Shown: one piece after another, positions 8,466 through 15,941 of the stretch
Position numbering within the stretch: the stretch's first letter is position 1
How the letters are laid out: each line of letters starts with the position of its first letter
DNA from: a virus
DNA: 33,647 nucleotides
Direction: 5' to 3' (one strand)
Virus record (IMG/VR): IMGVR_UViG_3300042522_001203
Location: 1 to 33,647 of that record
The notes under the pieces: model-generated
The model's database searches: none
What the model was told of the DNA's origin: nothing
The model's input: the letters and a program-made list of their open reading frames with translations, nothing else
Program-made: the position numbers and the translations under genes

Positions 8466-9253
8466 AATTTTAGGTAGTTGGGTAGATGTTGGAGATACCG
8501 CTGATCCCAGCCTTGAATATGAGAAAGTTCGGAGGGCGGATAGCGGTTGAATGTCGATCGGAGAAAATGTATAGCGGTTTTGACAAACTCGCGACTATTG
8601 GCCTCGTAGATTTTATCAAACTGCTCCGAGTCGATAAACGGGTATGCTTTGTGGAATTCGGCGAACAGCGGAGAGCTTGAAAAACTGTTGGACAATTTTT
8701 CCTGCGCCTCTGTCTGTATTGCATCGAGTTGCTCGGTAACAATACGGGCATCAATGGTACCGAGGGCGGCGGATACTAGCTCAAACGCCTTATGTACTTT
8801 TATTTTACCATACTTTTCGACCGCTTTGTCCAAGTCGTCGCGAAGATTATACGCGACTTTCGTGTCTTTGGCCTGTGTCCATCGACCCATTCGTTGCCCA
8901 CACCAGGATATTGTGATAGGAAGAGCGAGAAGAGGTAGGGGCAGGTTTTCCGGATTCTCTAGTTCTTTCGCCCTTATCAACGCGCCTGAGTTTACTTTCG
9001 TCTTAGCGATGAGGCCAATGTGGCTATCGTCACACTGGCCGCAAGACGTTTCAGCGTTAAACAAACGGTCCGCAGCATCACTGGTCGTCGCTTTCCCTTG
9101 ATGCCCGCTCACCCCCATCATCGCCATTTCCTTCTCGTGCCGGTGCTTCTCCTTTACCGTCCACTTTTCGTGCTCTAGGACCTCGCGAACTACGTCCGGG
9201 TCGAGGTTTAGCCGGCTCAGGGCTAGCAGGTTGTCTAGCAGGTTCTGGTCCAT
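8381..9253 (-). CDS. unknown protein in head gene cluster
   Basis: A protein of about 290 residues if started at the ATG at 9253; an upstream in-frame ATG at 9292 would add 13 residues. It is largely helical and charged ('MDQNLLDNLL' at the start, 'VKEKHRHEKEMAMM' near residue 40). A single C-x-x-C pair ('SCGQCDD') follows, and there is a long helical C-terminal half. No family recognised. The position upstream of the portal would suit a terminase-related or packaging accessory role, but nothing in the sequence proves this. It overlaps the preceding gene by 176 bases in another frame. Confidence 0.6.
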   Translation of the reverse strand: MDQNLLDNLLALSRLNLDPDVVREVLEHEKWTVKEKHRHEKEMAMMGVSGHQGKATTSDAADRLFNAETSCGQCDDSHIGLIAKTKVNSGALIRAKELENPENLPLPLLALPITISWCGQRMGRWTQAKDTKVAYNLRDDLDKAVEKYGKIKVHKAFELVSAALGTIDARIVTEQLDAIQTEAQEKLSNSFSSSPLFAEFHKAYPFIDSEQFDKIYEANSREFVKTAIHFLRSTFNRYPPSELSHIQGWDQRYLQHLPNYLKLWQDELRKMETRMRIAQKAWKDSVGLTS

Positions 9254-9671
9254 CACTATACTGTAGCAGGTCTTGGCGGATCGTGGCAACAATATCCCGG
9301 TGAGACCAGGAATGGGTTAGACGGGTAGTGGAAGATGCAGGGACTCTCCCCCGATCGGATCCAGCCACCAGCAGCGTGTTCAGCTCCCGTTCAATGCTAG
9401 CGCCCGGCTCATCATACAGAATGATACGGGTAGTGGTGGGGTCAGTAGACTCTAAGGCAAAATGAAGATGGGCTAGAGTGACATGGTCGTAGCCGCATAC
9501 GACAACTGTGCGATAGCAGGAGAAGTCAACGATTTTATTCGTATTCAACTCGACGCAGTCGACTTTAACATTGTCGATATCGGTGAGAATCCTGGTTAAG
9601 TGATTGATCATCCTGCTGAGATCCTTCTCAGATTCAGATCGTGGTGTGTATACTATGGCAATAGGTAACAT
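9078..9671 (-). CDS. unknown protein with alpha/beta domain and disordered tail
   Basis: A 198-residue protein if started at the ATG at 9671. An upstream in-frame ATG at 9803 is rejected because it lies inside the divergent gene. Residues 1-130 alternate beta strands and helices ('LPIAIVYTPRSESEKD', 'YRTVVVCGYDHVTLAHLHFAL', 'TRIILYDEPGASIE'), suggesting a Rossmann-like fold. The last 60 residues are proline-, glycine- and charge-rich and probably disordered. That tail is encoded in the 176-base overlap with the next gene, so it may be a by-product of a shared sequence. First gene of the leftward operon; a degenerate GTTGAAAGC-like site lies about 35 bases upstream. Confidence 0.5.
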   Translation of the reverse strand: MLPIAIVYTPRSESEKDLSRMINHLTRILTDIDNVKVDCVELNTNKIVDFSCYRTVVVCGYDHVTLAHLHFALESTDPTTTRIILYDEPGASIERELNTLLVAGSDRGRVPASSTTRLTHSWSHRDIVATIRQDLLQYSDGPEPARQPASPEPAKPRPGRSSRGPRARKVDGKGEAPAREGNGDDGGERASRESDDQ

Positions 9672-9703
9672 GACAGCAAATTGGTACAACCCTTTCTCAT
9701 ACC

Positions 9704-9737
9704 CTTTCACCGGAATTTCCGGTTGAAAGCAAGGTAG
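9704..9737. promoter_or_regulatory. divergent intergenic region with palindrome and motif
   Basis: The centre is the palindrome ACCGGAATTTCCGGT at 9709-9723. Its plus-strand right arm runs into a perfect GTTGAAAGC-AAG-GTAG motif (9722-9737) that points to the gene at 9760. Its left arm reads GTGAAAGGGTATGAG on the minus strand, a weaker version of the same motif that points to the gene starting at 9671. This arrangement suggests a back-to-back promoter pair, possibly with an operator. Promoter activity is inferred, not shown. Confidence 0.5.
9722..9737 (+). promoter_or_regulatory. late-promoter-like motif, copy 5
   Basis: GTTGAAAGC-AAG-GTAG, upstream of the 1070-residue gene (GTG 9760), joined to a palindrome. 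Confidence 0.6.
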
Positions 9738-9759
9738 GAAGATTTTTGTATTGTAGCAC

Positions 9760-12700
9760 GTGAGCGCGATAACCGAGCTAGTTAGGGAACGTGTAGGCGG
9801 CATTGTAACTCGCGGACTCGATGAGTATGGAAAATTTGGAGTCGAGAGTGAGAAAAATGCGTTCTATCGGGTAGCAGTAGACCTCTTGCTTGCGATCACT
9901 GATCGTATTGACAACGGTGAAATTGTGACAATTTCTCCACTCCGAGACTTTATGATTAACGGAGTTTTTGCGGTTGGATTTGATTCCAGTAGGGTGATTG
10001 AGATTTTTGAGTCGATTACACGAAGTCTTTATGCAGAAATTGAAAGCGAGGCTATTGTAGATCCGGATACAGTAAGGATTTACCAGAAATACGAAAAACT
10101 GCTGCGTGAAGTAGTTGGAGATTACCGAGCTTTACTGCAGAAGAGTATTACTGAGTATCTGGGGGAAATTGATGAGTATGGAATAGCGAAAACGGAAGTA
10201 TTATTGCCAGTAACACGATCGAGACTGTTAAAGAGTAATCGTGTTGTTCGCGATTCTCTAATCGTTTCACGAAGACGAATAAGAAAAAAGTTTAAAGACA
10301 TATTTGACTCAAAAGTCCTTCAGTACGCTAATACTATTTCCAAAGCTTCGCGTGATATCAATGCGATAACGTCGGACTCTAAAACTCCTAATCCTATAGA
10401 TCCAGTCGATCGCGACTTGCTTGTTGCGACGTTTGCGGGTGAGGGTAAAAAGATATATGAAGATATTGAACGTCTGTTTAACTTCTCAGTTGAAATGGCT
10501 GGGTATCAAGGATCACTGGTTGGGGCTGTAGAGTACCAGGCCTTGTACTACGAGTATTTAATGGCAATGTCGTATGGTAAGGTGTTACCGCAAGGGGTGT
10601 TGACGGGAGACTTTGGGAACTTTGAAGAAATATATAACACCCGAGCTACGGAAAGCAATATCCCAGGTCTAAAATTTTTAGAAACTTTATATACAACACG
10701 ATCGGCAAATCAGACAGTAGGAATTAGTGTCCCAGTTGCGAAAAAATACACAAGAGTTGGTGTTACTGATAGATACTCGGCACCGAAACAGTCCGACAAT
10801 GCACTCGATAACGTTTCTTTGGCCCTAGAGTCTGTATATATCCTGTGCTTAAAGATTGGTGATACTATTCAATCTTTACTTAACAATAAACCTAAAGGGA
10901 TTGGAGATACGGCTACTCACCTATCCGTACTCTCTCGCGTATTTCCGCAGTCATCCGACTTGAGGCTTCGAAATACAGGAATTACCGGAGCGATTAGTTC
11001 ATTGCTGTCAGCACACCGCACGCTATATCTATTATTAGGGTACGAGCTAGACCTGCAAGATTTTAACGATCGTTTCAACGATTTAGCTAATCTCTTGTCT
11101 GGATTAGTTAGGACTATAAGAGTAATTGGGTTTAAGCCTGGGGGTCATGTTCCGTCATTAGAGTTAACATACCACGAGCCTAATAAAGAAAAAATAAAGA
11201 AACGGCTTATCTCCTTAGGATTTAGCCGCGCTGAGGCAGAAGGTATAATCAATGTTCAATCCTTTTCTGAATTACTTAGTCGTTTTGCCCCTATTTCTGA
11301 TTCACAAGATGTTATTTCATTTTTCCGAGCCTATGATCTTACCAAATTAATCTACGAATTCGGAGGTCAAGAGGCAATTGATCAGTTTACTGATTTCTTG
11401 TACGGACGTGATTCAGATAAATCCGTGCTGAGACTATTAGATTTTCTTGAAAGAAGCAGGTCTTTAGCATCAAAAGTTAAAAGCAGCGAGTATTCAAAAC
11501 TAATTGGATACTTGGTCACAATTACATATGCGATAAATCCAGAGCAACTTGCCGCGCTAGATTCGATATTAAAACGCAACAACCTTGACTTATTCGAATC
11601 GATAACATATCTTGTTGAGCAAAACATACCGTCGGTAATACGTGACCGGGCTAATATCTCGCTATTGTCTGGAATGGTCGCGCAGATGGTAACTCTAGAC
11701 AACAGCGGTTATGATGCGCAAAAACCACTATGGAATAATTTAATAGAAAACTCAGCGGGAAACGTTGGCAGAGGAGTCAACGGTCTTTACGAACGCGCCG
11801 AAGGTATTACTCCTACCGAACTTTATTCGGCCTTAACTAAACCAAGTGGGACATCGCCCCTCGGGCAAATACTGGATGGTGTAAGGGGAGGAAGATTAAC
11901 ATCTTTATTGCGGTATTGCAATATTTTCGGGTTGCTGTACAGCCTGTCCCCCCACCGAAATTCCGGGCAGCTTGTCAATCAATCAGCAGATAATTACGTT
12001 GTAATTCTCGAGCTTCTTGATACAATGGAGATGCTGACTGAACGTCTTGAACTAGCCAGGTTAATTTTTGATGATAACGCCACGGGAGACAATACAGCAA
12101 AAACCTCTTACGTCGAGCCAATCGTTCAAGTGCAGAACAAAGAACTAATGGCTATGGTGGATTTGGTGTCTACACTAGGAACTGAAGATACGATTGTGCC
12201 AGACTCATACGCTATTGTCGAATCGCCGGGTGTAGGCAATTCACGAGTTCCTAATGGTATCAGAGTTACTAACTCTCTTACTCCAGAAGAAGCAGTAATT
12301 ATTTCGGTACGTGGTAGTAGTATCGGTGCGTTTACGGCCGCTGCGAATGCGGTTGAATCGGGAGCGTATATTCGTATTGCGGTTTCTAATCTCTTAGCAA
12401 ACGGGATATTGGTAGAAAACGGTGTTTCGGTAAATATTGAAGAGTCTCAATCTTCTAGTTTCGAGTCTCCAGTAAAAGATTACTCTGTAACGTATGAGCC
12501 ACGAACGAATGCGTCTCAATCTACACCCTCTTCCTTTGATCCGCTATCATCTTGCATTCGGTTTGGCAATGCTAACTGCGTAGATCAAGGATATCCGGAA
12601 ACATCCGAACTTTGTTCTACAGGATACAATAAATCGTTATACCCGGAAACCGGATATGACTCATTACCTGGTTTTGTTGATGGCGTTCTAATCGATCGTC

Positions 12701-12972
12701 CGCTAGGGTCAAAAATATCTGAAAATATCGCGTATCAAACAGTACCGCAGACTCACCCGCAACACTCGTTCTCAGCTAATGGGTTAAGTGAGATTTCACG
12801 TTCGTCGGTATTAAAGGATACGCCAATGTCGTGTGCAAGCCTTAAGGACCCCTATGAATACGGGGCATGTATGTCAATGCTGAAATGCAAAAAGTTCCGA
12901 CCACCGTATGAGGGTAAGTACTCATTTCCATTCTGCCCTAGCACCTTACACGGTGGGAGGCTAAGGAAATGA
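9760..12972 (+). CDS. large orphan protein, possible virion or ejected protein
   Basis: A 1070-residue protein starting at GTG 9760 (no ATG nearby; motif 23 bases upstream). The N-terminal 200 residues are helical and charged, with a basic stretch 'RRRIRKKFKD' near residue 175. The middle is a long series of amphipathic helices without glycine-rich or fibre repeats. The last 150 residues are S/T/P-rich with a cysteine-rich end ('CASLKDPYEYGACMSMLKC'). It visibly uses more A/T-ending codons than the flanking structural genes. It is not obviously a tape measure (no long hydrophobic repeat) and no enzyme motif was found. It overlaps the following LRR-like gene by 4 bases (ATGA), so the two are translationally coupled and probably act together. 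Confidence 0.7.
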   Translation: MSAITELVRERVGGIVTRGLDEYGKFGVESEKNAFYRVAVDLLLAITDRIDNGEIVTISPLRDFMINGVFAVGFDSSRVIEIFESITRSLYAEIESEAIVDPDTVRIYQKYEKLLREVVGDYRALLQKSITEYLGEIDEYGIAKTEVLLPVTRSRLLKSNRVVRDSLIVSRRRIRKKFKDIFDSKVLQYANTISKASRDINAITSDSKTPNPIDPVDRDLLVATFAGEGKKIYEDIERLFNFSVEMAGYQGSLVGAVEYQALYYEYLMAMSYGKVLPQGVLTGDFGNFEEIYNTRATESNIPGLKFLETLYTTRSANQTVGISVPVAKKYTRVGVTDRYSAPKQSDNALDNVSLALESVYILCLKIGDTIQSLLNNKPKGIGDTATHLSVLSRVFPQSSDLRLRNTGITGAISSLLSAHRTLYLLLGYELDLQDFNDRFNDLANLLSGLVRTIRVIGFKPGGHVPSLELTYHEPNKEKIKKRLISLGFSRAEAEGIINVQSFSELLSRFAPISDSQDVISFFRAYDLTKLIYEFGGQEAIDQFTDFLYGRDSDKSVLRLLDFLERSRSLASKVKSSEYSKLIGYLVTITYAINPEQLAALDSILKRNNLDLFESITYLVEQNIPSVIRDRANISLLSGMVAQMVTLDNSGYDAQKPLWNNLIENSAGNVGRGVNGLYERAEGITPTELYSALTKPSGTSPLGQILDGVRGGRLTSLLRYCNIFGLLYSLSPHRNSGQLVNQSADNYVVILELLDTMEMLTERLELARLIFDDNATGDNTAKTSYVEPIVQVQNKELMAMVDLVSTLGTEDTIVPDSYAIVESPGVGNSRVPNGIRVTNSLTPEEAVIISVRGSSIGAFTAAANAVESGAYIRIAVSNLLANGILVENGVSVNIEESQSSSFESPVKDYSVTYEPRTNASQSTPSSFDPLSSCIRFGNANCVDQGYPETSELCSTGYNKSLYPETGYDSLPGFVDGVLIDRPLGSKISENIAYQTVPQTHPQHSFSANGLSEISRSSVLKDTPMSCASLKDPYEYGACMSMLKCKKFRPPYEGKYSFPFCPSTLHGGRLRK

Positions 12973-13739
12973 CTCTTGAGTCGTACTGTAAATACACAGA
13001 GAACGCTCCGGTATTGGAGTTCGGCAACGGCCCGGAGTATTTTAACGGAACGAGGGACGGAGGGATCTATCGATCAAGAATTGAGAAGCAACTAACCGAC
13101 TCGTTACGGATTGTTGTTGAATACAAGAATGGCGTTCCGCATCCGATCGATACGTTTAAACTCACCAACCAGTCCGTGACTACGTGGGACGATTACTGGG
13201 TGGACACCAAAGATGGGCTTATAGTTGATCCAAAAATTCATCACATAAATTTGCAGAGAAATAGTCTTGTATATGTAAATATAAACACTCCGAGACTAGA
13301 GTTACGGACTTTAAATTTAGAAGGAAATAGGGAGCTAGTGCATTTGTATATACATGAGGCACCACTCCTTGAACGATTAAATATTACTGGCTGTACTAGT
13401 CTTAAGTACATATCACTCGGGATTAACCGCTCGGTTAGGGAGTTAATAGCCAAGGATTGTAGCATGAGTGGAGATACGCTTGAACAGTTGTTGCGGGACT
13501 TCACCCCTACCGTGTGTGCTAGTGCAAATACTGGCGGGATAGGAATGTTTCGTAAACAACATAGCACGGTGTTGGATCTTCGTGGTAACATCATCGACTG
13601 GTCGAATCCGCGTATCGCTAGTAAGATACGGTTGTTACTTACCAACAATTGGGTAGTGAAGTGGGATAATAATCCGCCAAGCAACATAGTGTCCCCTTCC
13701 CTCTACGGTTTTTACGTTGAAAGCGAGATAGAGATGTAA
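12969..13739 (+). CDS. leucine-rich-repeat-like protein
   Basis: A 256-residue protein. Residues 90-165 form about four imperfect leucine-rich repeats with L/I spaced every 2-3 positions and N at turns: 'INLQRNSLVYVNI', 'LRTLNLEGNRELVHLYI', 'LERLNITGCTSLKYISL'. LRRs usually bind other proteins, so a role in tail assembly or host contact is plausible. The start overlaps the previous stop as ATGA. It ends 10 bases before the fibre gene at 13750, and a GTTGAAAGC motif for that gene is embedded in its last codons. It shares the A/T-rich codon use of the 1070-residue gene. Confidence 0.65.
   Translation: MTLESYCKYTENAPVLEFGNGPEYFNGTRDGGIYRSRIEKQLTDSLRIVVEYKNGVPHPIDTFKLTNQSVTTWDDYWVDTKDGLIVDPKIHHINLQRNSLVYVNINTPRLELRTLNLEGNRELVHLYIHEAPLLERLNITGCTSLKYISLGINRSVRELIAKDCSMSGDTLEQLLRDFTPTVCASANTGGIGMFRKQHSTVLDLRGNIIDWSNPRIASKIRLLLTNNWVVKWDNNPPSNIVSPSLYGFYVESEIEM
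13716..13731 (+). promoter_or_regulatory. late-promoter-like motif, copy 6
   Basis: GTTGAAAGC-GAG-ATAG, upstream of the fibre gene at 13750, inside the end of the LRR-like gene. Confidence 0.6.
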
Positions 13740-13749
13740 TGTAAACTCT

Positions 13750-15039
13750 GTGGCCGATCTACGAACCAGATATATTGAAGACTATGCAGGCGGGTTGCTG
13801 AATATAGCGCGGCAAGAGCTTTCAAGCACTGGTGAAGTGCTGGCTCAGGATGGGTTTGTTGACGGGTTGGCGTTATTTGTAGAGGACGGAAGAGGAGTAA
13901 AAAGCGGTTTACGCCTTGGTAGCGCTATAGCTGAGTGTATCGACCCGATAACTGACACAGGGATCTTAAATGTTCGGACGGCGGATAGAACTTACGCAAA
14001 AGTACGCGACTTAAAGGCATTCGCTACCGCTGTTGCATCAGCGCAAGGGGCATTGACCGAGTCAGTGACCGAATCATTCACGAATTTCGAAGGAGCGTTT
14101 GAGTCGTTAGAAGCGGACGTCCAGACGTACCGAACACAGGTCAGTGAGGCTATCGACTCAACCGATCTAGCGGTCTCGAATTTATCCGGCAGGGTGAGTG
14201 CTGTCGAATCAGGGTTGTCAACGGTAAATACCACATTGACCACGCTATCAGAACAGGTATTTGCAGTTGAAACCAGCGGCATCACTGATGGTGAGAGGGG
14301 CGATATATCGATCCTGGAAAAAGGAACAGTATTCCAAATCAATGCGAACACAATTGGTCCAAACGAGCTTATTGATACAACTGTAACGGCGGGAGAATAC
14401 ACGAATCCGATAATTGAAGTTGATGATCAGGGTCGTATTATTGCCGCTAGCAATAGTGGAATAGTTGGAGTCACTAACGGAGATAAGGGAGATATAACTG
14501 TCTCTGGATCTGGCGCAACCTGGTCTATAAATAATAATTCAATTGGACCTGATCAACTGGAGAATACTTCTGTAGTTCCTGGTTCTTATGTTAATGCTAA
14601 TGTTACTGTAGACGCCCAGGGACGAATTACGTCTGCTAGTAATGGAGGGGGATTAACAGCTTCTCGAACTTTATCAAATGCAACTACTGCAAGCATCGCC
14701 AATGGAGATGCTGCAAACTTAACAATACCAGGATCAAAAAGTTACATTCTACTAAAAATTTCTACTTCTGCTGCTGCTTGGGTCACCCTATATACTGATG
14801 TAGCTAACCGAACAGCAGATGCAGGTAGGGTAGAGGGGGCTAATCCTTCTCCTGGTTCCGGTGTTATTGCAGAAGTAACAACAACTGCTCTCTCTCTGTC
14901 AAAAATTATTTCCCCAGGATTAGTAGGTTGGAACAATCAAACTTCTCCTGCGTCAGAAATTTATGCGAAAGTTGTAAATAAGAGCGGCGGCAATGCGGCG
15001 ATTACAGTCACGTTAACCTATATTCCACTAGAGAGCTGA
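13750..15039 (+). CDS. tail fibre protein with duplicated repeat
   Basis: A 429-residue protein starting at GTG 13750, 19 bases after the motif. Residues 85-170 form a helical coiled-coil region with S/T-rich heptads. Two copies of a repeat of about 57 residues follow at 181-237 and 244-300; each runs G-[ED]-[RK]-G-D-I...I-x-x-N-x-IGP...VDxQGRIxxASN. This repeat is widespread in tail fibres. The C-terminus 'IYAKVVNKSGGNAAIT' is a common fibre-tip ending. The first copy uses mixed codons while the second copy and tip are visibly richer in T/A-ending codons, suggesting exchange of the tip. It ends convergently with, and overlaps by 12 bases, the gene on the other strand. Confidence 0.8.
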   Translation: MADLRTRYIEDYAGGLLNIARQELSSTGEVLAQDGFVDGLALFVEDGRGVKSGLRLGSAIAECIDPITDTGILNVRTADRTYAKVRDLKAFATAVASAQGALTESVTESFTNFEGAFESLEADVQTYRTQVSEAIDSTDLAVSNLSGRVSAVESGLSTVNTTLTTLSEQVFAVETSGITDGERGDISILEKGTVFQINANTIGPNELIDTTVTAGEYTNPIIEVDDQGRIIAASNSGIVGVTNGDKGDITVSGSGATWSINNNSIGPDQLENTSVVPGSYVNANVTVDAQGRITSASNGGGLTASRTLSNATTASIANGDAANLTIPGSKSYILLKISTSAAAWVTLYTDVANRTADAGRVEGANPSPGSGVIAEVTTTALSLSKIISPGLVGWNNQTSPASEIYAKVVNKSGGNAAITVTLTYIPLES

Positions 15040-15375
15040 CAATATATCAGCAAGGGTTTGTTCGCTGAGACGAATAACTAATGCCGGTCCGACTTTGCGA
15101 AGAACGTAAAACAGTATTCCTTGTCCACGTTCTATGTCGTCAGTGAACACGCTGCGAAACGTTTTATCGTGAATATCTTCACCGCCTAACATGTCATATA
15201 CTGTATCCGGATCAAAAATCCACATACATGATGAGCGATCAGCGGTTGCCACATATAACGCAAAGGGTGTGTGATGCTCGATGATGTATTCAAGGCATTC
15301 AACGACACCGTCTCGGTCCCCAGACTGCATGAGGGACTTTACCAGGATGTCTTTTTCCGCCTCAGTATTAAACAT
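15028..15375 (-). CDS. unknown protein
   Basis: A 115-residue protein of alternating helices and strands ('VVECLEYIIEHHTPFALYVA', then 'MWIFDPDTVYDML', then 'GILFYVLRKVGPALVIRL'). No family recognised. It starts 4 bases after the end of the 97-codon frame at 15380, consistent with an operon. It overlaps the fibre gene convergently by 12 bases, so there is no space for a terminator between them. Confidence 0.6.
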   Translation of the reverse strand: MFNTEAEKDILVKSLMQSGDRDGVVECLEYIIEHHTPFALYVATADRSSCMWIFDPDTVYDMLGGEDIHDKTFRSVFTDDIERGQGILFYVLRKVGPALVIRLSEQTLADILSAL

Positions 15376-15379
15376 GGGT

Positions 15380-15673
15380 TTAAATTTTTACAGATCGAGA
15401 TCGTCCACTTAGGCCTAGATGATTGGCGATGTCCCGTGTCATCCGATCAGCAAGTTTACGATCAGCGGGGCTAAGATCCGATATGGTATCAGTTTTATCT
15501 AATTCTTCTGCAACTACTACAGCCTCCGGTTCGAGGCTTAGGGACGAATTCTCCAGGGTATGGGTACTCTTGCAATCCGCCGTTATCTCTTGATGCTCCA
15601 GGTTGTCCGGCTTGCTGTCTTCTCGCCCACTCTCTCCATGCGGCGATTTGGGATTTACTGAACGAGTTGCCAT
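15380..15673 (-). CDS. unknown protein, shares its start region with another frame
   Basis: A 97-residue frame with an S/T/E-rich N-terminus and a helical C-terminus ('SPADRKLADRMTRDIANHLG'). It ends 4 bases before the next gene, which favours it as a real gene. Its ATG lies 7 bases downstream of the ATG of the 61-codon frame at 15680, and the two overlap for nearly the full length of the shorter one. Which of the two, or both, is translated cannot be decided by reading alone. Confidence 0.45.
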   Translation of the reverse strand: MATRSVNPKSPHGESGREDSKPDNLEHQEITADCKSTHTLENSSLSLEPEAVVVAEELDKTDTISDLSPADRKLADRMTRDIANHLGLSGRSRSVKI

Positions 15674-15680
15674 TGGACAT
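15495..15680 (-). CDS. alternative small frame in same region
   Basis: A 61-residue frame with a helical N-terminus ('SKSQIAAWREWARRQQAG') and a C-terminus with a C-S-S-C pair. Its ATG is 22 bases downstream of the motif at 15702-15717, the spacing seen for other genes, which favours this start. It lies in another phase to the 97-residue frame. It is listed separately because either may be the real product. Confidence 0.4.
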   Translation of the reverse strand: MSNGNSFSKSQIAAWREWARRQQAGQPGASRDNGGLQEYPYPGEFVPKPRTGGCSSCRRIR

Positions 15681-15701
15681 CGGTGGAGTTGTAGTCTTAT
15701 C

Positions 15702-15717
15702 CTACTACGCTTTCAAC
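15702..15717 (-). promoter_or_regulatory. late-promoter-like motif, copy 7
   Basis: GTTGAAAGC-GTA-GTAG, upstream of the overlapping small frames starting at 15680 and 15673. Confidence 0.6.
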
Positions 15718-15779
15718 CAAATAACGGCTAAGCAACAAAAATTCGACAGAAAATACTAATCGAGACTTGAGTTAAACGA

Positions 15780-15941
15780 CTAAAGAGTCTCTTCTGCTCC
15801 GGATTTTCTATAAATTGGATAAATACCTTCAGAATCTTCTATGGCTACGCACCCCTCAGGTGGTTGCCAATTCGATTCACCATCCCAAACGATCCGGTTA
15901 ATGCAGACTTTCTCCGCATTAAGGATAGCATAAACTTTCAT
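15780..15941 (-). CDS. small protein downstream of glycine-rich adhesin
   Basis: A 53-residue protein read directly on the minus strand from ATG 15941 to TAG 15780. The start overlaps the stop of the adhesin gene as ATGA, so the two are coupled. It begins 'MKVYAILNAEKVCINRIVWD' and continues 'WQPPEGCVAIED'. Small proteins with the pattern I-x-x-x-x-V-W-D-G-x-x-x-W-x-P-P-x-G are often found next to phage fibre genes. It is probably a fibre-associated or fibre assembly factor; function not proven. Confidence 0.7.
   Translation of the reverse strand: MKVYAILNAEKVCINRIVWDGESNWQPPEGCVAIEDSEGIYPIYRKSGAEETL

Noticed and set aside
9672-9803. Upstream extension of the 198-residue gene to ATG 9803
   Set aside because: It would read through the divergent promoter region and into the other gene; ATG 9671 is chosen.
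11382-11702. Minus-strand frame inside the 1070-residue gene
   Set aside because: No start context and no protein-like features; a shadow of a long gene.
15762-15793. Inverted repeat GAGACT...AGTCTC after the 53-residue gene
   Set aside because: Long loop, no clear T-run; too weak to call a terminator.
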